From contig NZ_KN708638.1 of assembly GCF_000805335.1 (NCBI RefSeq), positions 93,822 to 157,821 on the forward strand: 64,000 nucleotides of DNA, given 5' to 3'. This document shows, in pieces, positions 1-8,345 of the stretch; positions within the stretch are counted from its first letter, which is position 1, and each line of letters starts with the position of its first letter. Below the pieces are notes generated by a model, which made no database searches, was not told where the DNA came from, and worked only from the letters and a program-made list of their open reading frames with translations. This DNA comes from Streptomyces sp. CT34 (lineage in GTDB: Bacteria > Actinomycetota > Actinomycetes > Streptomycetales > Streptomycetaceae). The translations under genes were made by a program, and so were the position numbers.

Positions 1-195
1 CAGACTGTCGGGCAGCCGGCGGCTTTGAGGCCGATGTTGAGCTGCTTCTTCAGCGCGGTTTCCTTCTCGGTGAGACGTCCTGGTTGGGGATGGTGAGCTT
101 GATGTCCTTCTTGCCCTTCCCCTTCTTCACCGTCATCGCGACCGTCATGTCACGCGGGACGACCGACTTGAGGTCGCCGTGGGCGACGGTGACGG
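1..195 (-). pseudogene. Decayed C-terminal fragment of an unidentified protein
   Basis: Read on the minus strand, this gives coding-like sequence broken by at least two frameshifts: VTVAHGDLKSVVPRDM, then KGKKDIKLTIPNQDV, then LTEKETALKKQLNIGLKAAG. It is fused in frame to the end of the deacetylase ORF. I do not recognise the family. A similar tail occurs on the plus strand near 34,950-35,058 (IPxQD...TALK...GL...PTV), so both may be remnants of one gene family. The fragment continues past the window edge. Confidence 0.35.
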
Positions 196-1215
196 GTCGC
201 GCCAGTACTCGTGCAGGCCGGCGAGCGCCAGCTGGTGGCTGGCCAACGGACAGTTGCCCCGCTCGTGGGCGACGTCAGGTCCGCAGCCGAACTGTCGTCC
301 TGCTACGTGCGGCTGCCGGTGCGGTGCATTGGTGAACTCGCCTGGTAGGTGTGCTGGCCCCGCCCGCAAGGCGACTCCTTCGTCCGCGGGCCGATCACGG
401 GTGGATGGGGGTGTGAGGAGGGCGCGCAGGTCGATGACGCGGTAACCACGGGCGGTGATCGCATCGAGGATCTGTGGCAGGGCCTGGGCGTCGATCACCT
501 CGGTGCCGCCCTCGGGCGCCCCGACGTGCATCTGCAGGATCGCCCCTGGGCGCAGCGCGTCCAGCGCTCTGGCCACCGCGCGGTCCACGGTCATGCCACC
601 CTCCGTGCCCTTCCATCCATTGGTGTCGGTGGTGAATTCGACGTCCGCGAATCCCAGCCCGTTGACCACCCTGACCTGGGCGGGGCTGGTCTCGCTGTAG
701 GGAAACCGGAAGAACGGGGTCAGGGCCTCTCCTGCCCCGGCTGCACGCAGGGACCGATCCGCTGCCCAGACCTCGCGACGTCCTCCGGCTGCCGTCAAGT
801 CGTTGAAGTAGGGGTGGCTATAGGAATGGTTGCCCAGCCCGTGTCCCGCAGCCGCGATCCTCTTCACCACCTGGGGGTACCGGTCAGCGAAGTCGCCGGT
901 CAGGAAGAACGTGGCAGGCGTGTGCCGGCGGGCGAGCTCACCGAGGACGCGGTCCAGACCGGCGTCGTTCCAGGCCGCGTTGAACGTCACCGCGGCCACC
1001 CGCTCGCTCGTATGGATCACACGGTTCTCCGATCCGAACAGTGCCCGAAGGCTCTCCTCGTCCGCAGTCGCCGCCAGGCACCGCGAACCAGCCCTGACTG
1101 TCACGGCCGGCGGCCCGGGCACCACCACCCAAAGGGCAGTAAACAACCCGATGGCCATCTGGAGCAGGCTGCGGGACACAAGACGGCGTGCGGCGAGGAG
1201 AGAACGCGTTTCCAT
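145..1215 (-). CDS. Polysaccharide deacetylase (NodB-like), exported; C-terminus extended into unrelated sequence
   Basis: The product has an N-terminal hydrophobic signal/anchor (about residues 13-35) and a NodB-type fold at about 65-270, so it should act on extracellular polysaccharide. Visible motifs are VTFNAAWNDAG (motif 1, with the usual TFDDGP replaced), GNHSYSHP (HSxxH metal site), FFRFPYSE (motif 3), TDTNGWKG (motif 4) and LQMHVG (motif 5). The Asn/Asp form of motif 1 is known in some Streptomyces and Bacillus deacetylases, so activity is plausible. The domain ends near LRALLTPP (about base 405). The following 85 residues look like read-through into a decayed neighbour, so the natural stop has probably been lost. 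The ATG start precedes the signal region directly. Confidence 0.72.
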   Translation of the reverse strand: METRSLLAARRLVSRSLLQMAIGLFTALWVVVPGPPAVTVRAGSRCLAATADEESLRALFGSENRVIHTSERVAAVTFNAAWNDAGLDRVLGELARRHTPATFFLTGDFADRYPQVVKRIAAAGHGLGNHSYSHPYFNDLTAAGGRREVWAADRSLRAAGAGEALTPFFRFPYSETSPAQVRVVNGLGFADVEFTTDTNGWKGTEGGMTVDRAVARALDALRPGAILQMHVGAPEGGTEVIDAQALPQILDAITARGYRVIDLRALLTPPSTRDRPADEGVALRAGPAHLPGEFTNAPHRQPHVAGRQFGCGPDVAHERGNCPLASHQLALAGLHEYWRDPSPSPTATSSRSSRVT

Positions 1216-1796
1216 GCCAGCCCCATCGACCGACCGGCGCTTGCCCTTGACCCCGGCCGCTCGGCGGTACCGACAGAGATGGGGGGACGGATCCGTAGGG
1301 ATCCGGGCCCATCAGCATCTCGACGGGGGTGGCAATGGAGGCTGCCTTCTTCTTGGCCTCGCCATGACCTGCGGCCAGGCCGCCGACACAGTACGTCAGG
1401 GGGGCCAGGCCCGTGCCATCGGCGTCGGCCAGGGCGAGCGGACCGTTGTCGCGGGTTCGGGAGCCTGACCGAGGGCCTACTTCTTCGCGGCCTGCTTCGT
1501 GCCGTCGGGCAGGCGGCTATCCGGCCGCTTGCCCGACGGCTGACGGCTCACACGAGATTCCCGCCGAGCGCCGTCGTTGTTGCGGGAGCAGGCAGGGCCG
1601 ATGGCGGGAATCCCCGCGCTGACCGCAGCCCACCCGAGAGCCGGATTCACCGGCGGAGAGGAGAGGGCTGCCGAACGTGCTCCGAAGCAGCTCACCGCTG
1701 CCCGACCGCTACCGCCAAGATCCGGTCCGATCCTCTCCGAAGGCCTGGTAGGCATGATCCGTCTCATCCCCGGTCCGGGGAGTCCTCGGGCCTCCG

Positions 1797-2070
1797 GCAG
1801 GCAGTCATCGAAACCAGTGGGCCTCCCCCCTCCCCCAGCACTGCCACGACTGCGGCGGCAGGCCCGCCGGGCACGGTGCTCGGGGACGACGTGCCGGATC
1901 CGGCGCCGCCGCAGGTAACGGCGGTTCAGGCGAGACGGATACGCCTGATGGTCAGTTACCTCGCTGCCGGCGGCAGCCATGGCCTTGGACAGCTTCGTGA
2001 CCGTCTGCTGGAGATCAGCTGTGCAAAGGCGGTCGCCTCGGCGCCGCAGATCGGCGAGGGTGTCGCGCAT
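1797..2070 (-). pseudogene. IS5-family transposase remnant
   Basis: The minus strand encodes YLRRRRIRHVVPEHRARR followed by a Gly/Arg-rich GGRPTGFD segment. This matches the conserved YLRRRGIRHVIPEK...GSRGGRPPxFD stretch of actinobacterial IS5-type DDE transposases. The upstream part (MRDTLADLRRRGDRLC onward) is less clear and the catalytic glutamate region is missing. This is a short decayed fragment. The remaining 1,216-1,796 interval shows no recognisable gene on either strand. Confidence 0.5.
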
Positions 2071-2190
2071 CCGTCGATGTGCGGACGCCTGCGGGTCCTT
2101 CTTGACGACCTGGGACCGAAGGATGGCCGGGGCCGTACGGGGGTGTAGTGGCTGGGAATCCTGGAGAACTTCGGGCCCCCGGACCGGTGC

Positions 2191-2224
2191 GACCTGCTTG
2201 ACCTGCTTGACCTGCTTGACCTGC
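2191..2224. repeat. Tandem 9-bp repeat GACCTGCTT
   Basis: Nearly four head-to-tail copies of GACCTGCTT stand here. The surrounding 2,071-2,437 stretch has no recognisable gene. Confidence 0.8.
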
Positions 2225-2437
2225 GGAGTTTCCGGAGCACGAGCTTTACGGGAAGGACCGACCGTCCTACCGGTCCACCCGACACCACGGCGAACCTATG
2301 TGGTCACAGCACTGGCAGTTCGGTGTGCTCGGCGACGTGTTCGGGTGGCAGGCTGCAGAGCGCGGCGACCTGGTCCAGGTGGAGCCCGCCGTCCTCGGGG
2401 CGTCTGACGGCCGCGGGCCGCCCGGGCGCGACAGCTC

Positions 2438-2467
2438 GGACGCCCCCGCCCATCGGCGGGGGCGTCC
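2438..2467. terminator. Hairpin terminator downstream of the lipoprotein gene
   Basis: Perfect 13-bp arms (GGACGCCCCCGCC / GGCGGGGGCGTCC) with a CATC loop lie 22 bases past the lipoprotein stop. There is no long T-tract, as is common in Streptomyces. Confidence 0.75.
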
Positions 2468-2489
2468 GCGTTCACACCTGCCGGGCGTG

Positions 2490-3776
2490 CTACCGCGCTT
2501 CCGCGCTGCGTGCCATTTCGAGCAGGTTCTCCATCTGCTGGCGGAGCTTCGTCATCTCCGGGGAGGGGTTCTCCCGTTCCAGCTTGCGCATCTTCTCCAG
2601 CTGCTGCTCGATCTCGGCGGAGCTGCCGCCGGCCGAGGCCGAGCCCTGGCCCTTACCGGCCTCGCCCTGCTTGGCCGACTGCAGATCGCTGACGGCCCGC
2701 TCCAGGTCCTTGGGCTTGACCGTCTTGGCGCCGGACGGAGCCTCGAACGCGGGGGCCTCGCCCTTGAGCTCGATGGACAGCGGCAGCTCTTCGCCGGCCT
2801 TCTTGTCGTCCTCGGTGAACTGGGCCAGGTTCAGGGTCAGTTCGGAGACGGCGCCGTCCTTGATGGCGATGTCGAGCGTGATGTCCTTCTCGGGGACGTC
2901 CTTGACGCTGTCCCTCAGAGAGCCGAAGGACGGGCTCTTGTCCGCGAGCGGCTCCAACCCCTTGGCCAGCGCCGTCATGGCCTTCTTCGCGGGCACGGTG
3001 GCCCTCACGTGGTCCGCACCGCCCTTGCTACCCGCGTCGTTGAGGTCGGCGTGGTCGATGAACGCCTTCTCAAAGGCGTCCATCACCTTCTTCTGGTCCT
3101 CGACCTTGAGCTGGGCGGCCGGGCCGGCGCCGGGGCCGCCGAGGCCGGGCTGCTTCTTCTTCGCGAACTCCTCGAAGTCCTTGACGTCGTACGCCACCCA
3201 CTGCCCGCTCATCATCTCCTTGAAGGGCGACGGCAGCTTGTTCAGCTCGTCCTGCCGGCGCGCGAAGTTCGCGCTGCCCTGAGGCGCCAGCTTGGCGAGG
3301 CGCTGGAAGTCCATGCGCTGGTACATCTTCTTGCCGTCGGAGCGGATGTCCATGACGGGTTGCCCGCCATCCACGGCGAACGCGAATCCGCTCGGGATGT
3401 GGACGTTGGCCTCCGGGTCCTTGAAGACTTCTTCGACCGGCTTGTCGGGGGCCGTCCACACGGAGAGCCTGAGGCCGGCCATGATCTTGGCGTAGTCGCG
3501 CTGGAAGCCCTTGGAGCCCTTCAGCGCGGACCAGATCTGCTCCTCATTCGCCGAGATCCGGAACTCCGCGGTGAGCGCCTTCCGCTCACCCAGTTTCTCG
3601 AATCCCTGCCGGACCTTGGTGCCTGCACTGACCTTTTCGAACGGGCCGCATGCGACGGACGCGGTGGATATCAGGGCCACACAGCCGATGGCGGCCAGAC
3701 CCTTGCGGTTGATGGAGATGCTTTTGCTCCTGCTCGGTGCGGTTGATGCCGGTATGGGAGACCAGGGTGGGAGCAA
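2490..3776 (-). CDS. Secreted lipoprotein of unknown function
   Basis: The reading frame encodes a basic/hydrophobic signal (NRKGLAAIGCVALISTASV) ending in a lipobox cysteine before GPFEKVSAGTK. It continues into a soluble, Lys/Asp-rich extracellular domain (about residues 45-375) and a charged, coiled-coil-like C-terminus (IEQQLEKMRKLERE). It resembles the LppX/LprG-style lipoproteins of actinomycetes in layout, but I cannot assign it to a family. The in-frame ATG at 3776 gives an implausible 18-residue leader. An AGGAGC ribosome site lies just before an AAA codon at 3723-3725, where a start codon would be expected, so the true start may be mutated or use a rare codon. A strong hairpin follows the stop. 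Confidence 0.7.
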   Translation of the reverse strand: MLPPWSPIPASTAPSRSKSISINRKGLAAIGCVALISTASVACGPFEKVSAGTKVRQGFEKLGERKALTAEFRISANEEQIWSALKGSKGFQRDYAKIMAGLRLSVWTAPDKPVEEVFKDPEANVHIPSGFAFAVDGGQPVMDIRSDGKKMYQRMDFQRLAKLAPQGSANFARRQDELNKLPSPFKEMMSGQWVAYDVKDFEEFAKKKQPGLGGPGAGPAAQLKVEDQKKVMDAFEKAFIDHADLNDAGSKGGADHVRATVPAKKAMTALAKGLEPLADKSPSFGSLRDSVKDVPEKDITLDIAIKDGAVSELTLNLAQFTEDDKKAGEELPLSIELKGEAPAFEAPSGAKTVKPKDLERAVSDLQSAKQGEAGKGQGSASAGGSSAEIEQQLEKMRKLERENPSPEMTKLRQQMENLLEMARSAEAR

Positions 3777-3799
3777 GAAGGTTGTACGCGCCGGCGAAT

Positions 3800-4239
3800 T
3801 CTGTCAGGTGCGCGGCGCACCGTACTGGTGCTGCGCCGCCGCACGATGCGCTGCAACGGCTGCCCTTCTTGATCGGTCGGTCTGCGTACCCGGACGGGCT
3901 CTGCCACCGCGCCTCCCCCGCCGGATCGGATGTCCCCTCACATCCAACCGGCTCGGCCAGCACCCCGACGGGGGCCGGGGGTCCGGCGCTCTCCCAGGCG
4001 GTGAGCCAGTCGCGGAGGACCGCCAGAGATGGCGAGTCGGGGCGGTCGGCGAGGATCGTGCCGTCTTGCCGGAGGACGGCGGCGTCGTCGCGGTGGTGTG
4101 TCCGATGGCCCAGGTTCGGGCGGAGGCGGCGGTGGTGGTCAGCTGCGGATCGTCGAGAGATACGGCGAAGGTCCGGCGACTTGGCGCGGTTGTTGGCCAT
4201 GCCGGTCGCTCCAGTCGCCGGCCTCGGCTTCGACCCCAT
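3800..4239 (-). pseudogene. Unassigned, probably frameshifted coding remnant
   Basis: The minus strand carries coding-like sequence (AAVLRQDGTILADRPDSPSL, then RDWLTAWESAGPPAPVGVLA). The upstream part (FAVSLDDPQLTTTAASARTW) lies in another frame, which points to a frameshift. I recognise no family. It may be an intact short protein instead, but composition and the frame change argue for decay. Confidence 0.3.
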
Positions 4240-4439
4240 CGGAGACGACTCGCTGCCTCAGACCGTAGGTAGGCCCGCCGGCAATCACTTCGTGCGCCCG
4301 CGGAGCCAGCAGCCCCACCGTCCGGCGCCCCTGGCAACGCCTCCTCGCCGGGACGACGCTGGACGTACGGGCCCGGACCACCGTTCCTCGCCGCGGCTCG
4401 GTGCGTGGGTAGCGCACACCGGGGGTGGCCCCGGAGGCG

Positions 4440-4783
4440 CTCAGAACGCCAGTGGTGTGCTGCTGCGGTATTTCGTGGGTCACGGCACCGTCACCGAAAA
4501 CGGGGACCTCGTCCCGGCCGTGAAAGACACCGTCGCCAACGAACCGGACACTACCGGGCTGGAGTACATCACGATCCGGAGCATTCTGAGCGGAAGCCCC
4601 GCCAGGGTCAAAGCCGTTGTGGTGGACTGCTGTTACTCGGGGCGCGCCATCGATGTGCTCTCGGGGGATGGCCAGCGCCTGGCCGATATCACCGACACAG
4701 GAGGCACCTACACCCTCACCGCGGCCGTCGCCCGACTCCCCTCAGCCCGAACGGCAACCAGGGTCATCGGGTCACGCAGCTGA
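4440..4783 (+). pseudogene. Truncated caspase-like (peptidase C14) domain
   Basis: The plus frame shows the caspase catalytic pair: YFVGHGTV (His) and KAVVVDCCYSGRAIDVL (Cys), followed by GGTYTLTAA. This pattern is typical of the caspase-fold proteins associated with EACC1-type actinobacterial systems. The N-terminal part of the caspase fold (substrate-pocket start) and everything after the domain are missing. A frame change follows directly, into sequence ending near 4908. Treat it as a remnant. No partner gene of such a system is recognisable nearby. Confidence 0.6.
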
Positions 4784-4913
4784 GATCCCCTCTGGCCATG
4801 GTGAATCTGGGTGGTCGGCCGCAGCTGGTCGACCTTGGCATGCCGGTCTTCATCGACCACGCACCACCACCGCAGCCGGCACCGGGCGAGCCCGGATACC
4901 CGCCCTGATCCTG

Positions 4914-5531
4914 TCAAGGAGCGAGTTCGGCTCGGCGAAGGCTGCGGAACACAGCAGGAGTCGTCCATCCGCGCAACGTGGCGTGGATCGTCGAGCGGAA
5001 TGCCGCCTCGGCCGTGGTGGCGTCGAGGGCCCCGGCCAGTTCGAGAGTCACGAGCCCATGCAGGGTTCCCCAGATCGACAGGGCGATCGACGTCGCGTCG
5101 CCGGCGAGGACGGACGCCGTCAAGGCGCGATCGATCGCCGCGAGGAGCGGGCGGATCGGGTCACTGGCACCGACCTCCCCCGACGGGTCGAAGGACTGCA
5201 CACCACCGAACAGCACCGTGTACAGGTGGCTGTGTCCGCGCCCCCAACGACGGTAGGCGACGGCCAGTGCGTAGAGGTCGGCGAGAGGGTCCGCGGAGGT
5301 CTGCACCGCCAACAGGTCCTGGAACAGGCCGGCGACGGCTCTGTCGCGCACCGCACCGATCAGCCCGTCCTTACCGCCGAACAACGAGTACACCGCCGTA
5401 GTCGACGCCTCGGCAGCAGCGGCCACGGCGCGGACCGTGACCGACTCCCGCGGACGGGTGGCGAGCATCTCGGTCGCGCACTCCACAAGCCGCTCTTTGA
5501 CGACCTCGTCGTTTGTTCTCGGCCTACCCAC
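4914..5531 (-). CDS. TetR-family transcriptional regulator
   Basis: The 205-residue protein has an N-terminal helix-turn-helix (VTVRAVAAAAEASTTAVYSLFGGKDGLI) and a C-terminal ligand domain of the WHG type found in many actinobacterial TetR proteins. The GTG at 5531 (MGRPRTNDEVV) is preferred: upstream codons run into the shared intergenic region, and GRPR is the normal start of this group. It is divergent from the hydrolase gene at 5600 and probably represses it and itself through the repeats between them. Confidence 0.88.
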   Translation of the reverse strand: MGRPRTNDEVVKERLVECATEMLATRPRESVTVRAVAAAAEASTTAVYSLFGGKDGLIGAVRDRAVAGLFQDLLAVQTSADPLADLYALAVAYRRWGRGHSHLYTVLFGGVQSFDPSGEVGASDPIRPLLAAIDRALTASVLAGDATSIALSIWGTLHGLVTLELAGALDATTAEAAFRSTIHATLRGWTTPAVFRSLRRAELAP

Positions 5532-5555
5532 GGCCAGCAGCCTACCTCCCCTGAT

Positions 5556-5586
5556 AACGTCGTTTTGAAACAACGTTCTGAAACTG
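5556..5586. promoter_or_regulatory. Likely TetR operator in divergent promoter
   Basis: Two similar half-sites, GTTTTGAAAC and GTTCTGAAAC, lie head to tail across an AACGTT palindrome, in the 69-bp gap between the TetR gene and the hydrolase. The position suggests an autoregulatory operator; binding is inferred. Confidence 0.45.
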
Positions 5587-5599
5587 TTGGAGGTCCGCC

Positions 5600-6943
5600 G
5601 TGCCCACGTCCGCCACACGTCTCGTCCGCTTCATTGGACGCTTATTGCTGGCCCTTGCCGCCGTCGCGACGCTGGTCGTCGTCTTTCTCGCACTGATCGC
5701 CCTCACGGACGGGGCAGGCTCGGGGCTCGCAGCATGGTTGACAACTATTGGAGTCGGGGCTGTCCTCGCGATGTGGCGGGGTCGGCGGCGCACTTGGCCG
5801 GCGCGGCTCGTGCCGTTCCTGCCGGTGGTCGTCGCGGCGGCGTTGACGGCGGCGGTCTGCATCCCGACCGTGCCGACGGCCCGGCGGTACCCGCCCGCCC
5901 TACCCTTCGTGGTCACACAGCACTGGAGCCTGGCCACAGGCAGCCGGGTCGCGGTGTACCACTACCCGCCCGCGAACCACGGCACCCGCCATCCCATCCC
6001 GCTCGTGTACCTCAACGGCGGACCGGTCCGTGGCATCTCGGTGCTCGACCACCGGTTCCTGCAACTCCTGGCACGCCAGGGCTACGACGTCTACACCTAC
6101 GAACAGGCCGGCGGCGGACGAAGCGACCCGCTCCCCATGGGCCAGTACACGATCTCCAGGTCGGTCCGCGACCTCGCCGCCTTCATCGACCGCCTGGACA
6201 AGGGCGACAAGGGCAAGGCCGACATCCTCGGATTCTCCTCAGGTGGGGCCGTGCTCACCCGAGCCCTGGCCGAGCCGAGCGTCGCCGCACGCTTGCATCG
6301 CGCGATCATCGCCGAGCCCGGCCCCATGGACGGCCCCACCGCGCACATCGCCGGGCACCAGGGCCGAAAATCCGCACGCGGCCTCGCGCCGGCCCCGACC
6401 GGACCGCGATCGACGCACGTCCCCCGGTACGCCGTGGCGTTCGGCCTCATGCGACTCGGACTCCTCACCCCCGACACCGGACTGATCGGACAGGCCGAAG
6501 GCGACAACGCCTTCACCGCCGCCGACCTCGGCAGCGACACCGCATCCGCCTACTGCGCGCGCGACGCGCACCGCATCCCCGCCGAGAACACCGCGCAGAA
6601 CTTCTCCTTCAGCCCCGCCGCCAGTCTTCGCGTCGAGCAGACGGTCAAGGACTCGCCCTCTATTGCACCGCTACTGAGGCAGTCCCGGACCCCCGCGATG
6701 CTGATGATCGCCGAGTGCTCCTCCCAGGTCCGTCAATGGGAGACCACCGTTCTTGCCAATGACCCCGCCATCCAGCGCACGCAGTACATGCCCGGAGTCG
6801 GACACCACATGTGGAACGGCCTCGACGACAACAACGACCGGGCTGCCGCCGTCATCACTGCGTTCCTTCAGGACAAGCCGGCACCTCTGCCGAACTCCCC
6901 GACCCGCGACGAGATCCCTACGTTCCTGCGCGACCACAAATGA
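5600..6943 (+). CDS. Membrane-anchored alpha/beta hydrolase
   Basis: The 447-residue protein starts with two or three membrane segments (about residues 12-35, 40-58 and 68-90). An extracellular alpha/beta-hydrolase domain follows. Visible elements are the oxyanion-hole segment VYLNGGP, the nucleophile elbow GFSSGG (Ser in GxSxG), and a late VGHHMWN histidine that fits the catalytic His. It is probably an exported peptidase or esterase of the proline-iminopeptidase type; the substrate is unknown. GTG start with GGAGG at 5589-5593. It is divergent from the TetR gene, and its stop overlaps the next short ORF (ATGA). Confidence 0.82.
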   Translation: MPTSATRLVRFIGRLLLALAAVATLVVVFLALIALTDGAGSGLAAWLTTIGVGAVLAMWRGRRRTWPARLVPFLPVVVAAALTAAVCIPTVPTARRYPPALPFVVTQHWSLATGSRVAVYHYPPANHGTRHPIPLVYLNGGPVRGISVLDHRFLQLLARQGYDVYTYEQAGGGRSDPLPMGQYTISRSVRDLAAFIDRLDKGDKGKADILGFSSGGAVLTRALAEPSVAARLHRAIIAEPGPMDGPTAHIAGHQGRKSARGLAPAPTGPRSTHVPRYAVAFGLMRLGLLTPDTGLIGQAEGDNAFTAADLGSDTASAYCARDAHRIPAENTAQNFSFSPAASLRVEQTVKDSPSIAPLLRQSRTPAMLMIAECSSQVRQWETTVLANDPAIQRTQYMPGVGHHMWNGLDDNNDRAAAVITAFLQDKPAPLPNSPTRDEIPTFLRDHK

Positions 6944-7131
6944 AGACGTCGCAACCCGTCACCGGCTACGGCGGGCGAGCCCTCGAAGCCGCCCGGGCCC
7001 TGCGGCAGGTACAACCAAGGACGCCCCCGGAAAAGGCCGGCGGCCTCACGGAAATCCTTGCCCGAGCACTTCGCGAGCGCGGCCACGACGTCGAGGTCGA
7101 GCACCTCCACGTCCACCTCCCCGCGTGCTGA
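6940..7131 (+). CDS. Small ORF coupled to the hydrolase; its 3' half is repeated downstream
   Basis: A 63-residue ORF starts on an ATGA overlap with the hydrolase stop. It encodes MKTSQPVTGYGGRALEAARA... and ends GLTEILARALRERGHDVEVE HLHVH. No domain is recognised. Its 3' half matches a second copy at about 7569-7667 with point differences and a 1-base indel. It could be a coupled small protein, or simply the repeat read in one frame. Confidence 0.35.
   Translation: MKTSQPVTGYGGRALEAARALRQVQPRTPPEKAGGLTEILARALRERGHDVEVEHLHVHLPAC
7036..7131 (+). repeat. Copy 1 of an approximately 95-bp repeat flanking immunity genes
   Basis: The segment encodes GLTEILARALRERGHDVEVE and is estimated by eye to be about 80% identical to 7569-7667. 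It lies at the 3' side of the barstar gene, as copy 2 does for the SUKH gene. Confidence 0.7.
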
Positions 7132-7152
7132 ACAAGGCGTCCTGATGACCCG

Positions 7153-7539
7153 TCATCGGAGTCGCAGGACGCCGGGGGCGCGATCGTCGAAGATCTCGAC
7201 CAGCCAATCAAAGACAGTGGTTCCGCGCTCTTCTCTCGCTGCGGCAAGGTCGGCGCTGACAGAAGGACGGTTCGTGGGGTGACAGCGTGACAACCGGATC
7301 TCCAACTGGCGAACTGTCTCCGAATAGCCGAGATGATCGCGAGACACCTGGTGGTCGCGCCACTCAACCACGTAGTCATCGTCGTCGGGCGTCCCGAAGC
7401 CACCGCTGAGGCAGTCGGCGAAGGCGTCGAGGTTTCGACCGAAGTAGCCCCCGGGACCGTTGATCGCTTCGCCGATGACTCGCCAGAAGTCTTCCAGCGT
7501 TCTGATCTGCCTGCCGTCCAGCACATATGTCGGTGTCAC
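7153..7539 (-). CDS. Barstar-family ribonuclease inhibitor (immunity protein)
   Basis: The protein has about 128 residues and carries the barstar core YVLDGRQIRTLEDFWRVIGE followed by INGPGGYFGRNLDAFADCL. These fit the conserved nuclease-binding helix and the GxxYFGRNLDAF segment. Such proteins bind and inhibit barnase-like RNases and act as immunity proteins in polymorphic toxin systems. No barnase gene is visible next to it, so it may be an orphan immunity gene. The GTG at 7539 (VTPTYVLDG) is preferred because upstream codons are not conserved-looking. It lies between two copies of a repeat, downstream of a SUKH immunity gene on the same strand. Confidence 0.8.
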   Translation of the reverse strand: MTPTYVLDGRQIRTLEDFWRVIGEAINGPGGYFGRNLDAFADCLSGGFGTPDDDDYVVEWRDHQVSRDHLGYSETVRQLEIRLSRCHPTNRPSVSADLAAAREERGTTVFDWLVEIFDDRAPGVLRLR

Positions 7540-7568
7540 GGCTCGGAGGATACGGGCTCTGCGCAAGG

Positions 7569-7667
7569 GCGGCCGGACTCACCGAAATCCTGGCCCGCGC
7601 ACTCCGCGACCGCGGCCGCGAGGCAGAAGACGAGTACCTTCACGTCCACCCGCCCCGCGTGCTGAGG
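7569..7667 (+). repeat. Copy 2 of the immunity-flanking repeat
   Basis: The plus frame encodes GLTEILARALRDRGREAEDE, then YLHVHPPRVL. It matches 7036-7131 and sits between the SUKH and barstar genes. Confidence 0.7.
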
Positions 7668-7718
7668 CCGACTGCCCCAACGACATCTCGGCCTCAGCAT
7701 CAACGGACCGATGGCGGC

Positions 7719-8156
7719 TTACCGCCGATACCAGTCGTCTCCTCCGGCTCGGAGCGAACGCCGGAGGAAGTCCTGGAGGTTGTTGGCCACCCATCGGCGG
7801 CTGTCGGTCTCGTGCTCCCAGACGAACACGTCGGGTCGTTGGGGCTTCTGGACGAAGGCGAACTGATCGCCACCTCCGTCGTCCCCGAAGAACAGGAGCG
7901 CATCGAACGGCATATACAGCTGGGCGAAGGACTCGTCAGACCAGAAGAGCAGGTTCTGCTCAACGATCTGGTCGATGGTCCAGACGGTGTCCACATGGGT
8001 GGGTCCGATCACCCCGTCGCTTTCGAGCAGCAACTGCTTGAGTTCTTCCGGCAACGTTCGCCCGAGTCGTGTCTCGGCCTCGGTGAGCTGGGACGCCTCA
8101 GTCGGCTCCCGGAAGCCTGCCTCGGGAAAGACCTCCAGGGCCACGTGTTTCCACAT
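7719..8156 (-). CDS. SMI1/KNR4 (SUKH) family immunity protein
   Basis: The 145-residue protein shows the SUKH signature: LTEAETRLGRTLPEELKQLL, then LLESDGVIG, followed by a beta-rich half with LLFFGDDGGGDQFAF and a final WVANNLQDFLRR helix. SUKH proteins mainly serve as immunity factors against secreted nuclease or deaminase toxins. It sits upstream of the barstar gene with one repeat copy between them, giving a small array of immunity genes without their toxins. Confidence 0.85.
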   Translation of the reverse strand: MWKHVALEVFPEAGFREPTEASQLTEAETRLGRTLPEELKQLLLESDGVIGPTHVDTVWTIDQIVEQNLLFWSDESFAQLYMPFDALLFFGDDGGGDQFAFVQKPQRPDVFVWEHETDSRRWVANNLQDFLRRSLRAGGDDWYRR

Positions 8157-8345
8157 GATCGAGAGCCTAGCCAGGCTCAGTTGCGGATTCCGCGGGCTGG
8201 GGCCTTGGGCGGCCGTTTCAGCGGCAGTTCTCGGTGCGCCACGAACGTGTGAGTACGACCGCGCGGGGCGAGGGTGGTGTCGTCGTGGCGCTGGCGAGGC
8301 CGACCGGGTGAGCCGTACTGCTCGGCCCCGGTCTGCCGCCGCCCT

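Noticed and set aside
349..2148. 599-codon plus-strand ORF across the deacetylase region
   Set aside because: It lies antisense to the deacetylase and then spans decayed DNA; no domain or ribosome site.
2298..3746. 482-codon plus ORF opposite the lipoprotein
   Set aside because: Antisense to a clear lipoprotein with a signal peptide and terminator; Leu/Arg-rich shadow sequence.
4405..4908. Plus ORF continuing past the caspase-like segment
   Set aside because: Its first part is out of frame with the caspase core, and the Pro-rich end matches nothing recognised.
5600..6943. Hydrolase as a haloalkane dehalogenase or epoxide hydrolase
   Set aside because: The nucleophile elbow is GFSSGG with serine, not aspartate, so those families do not fit.
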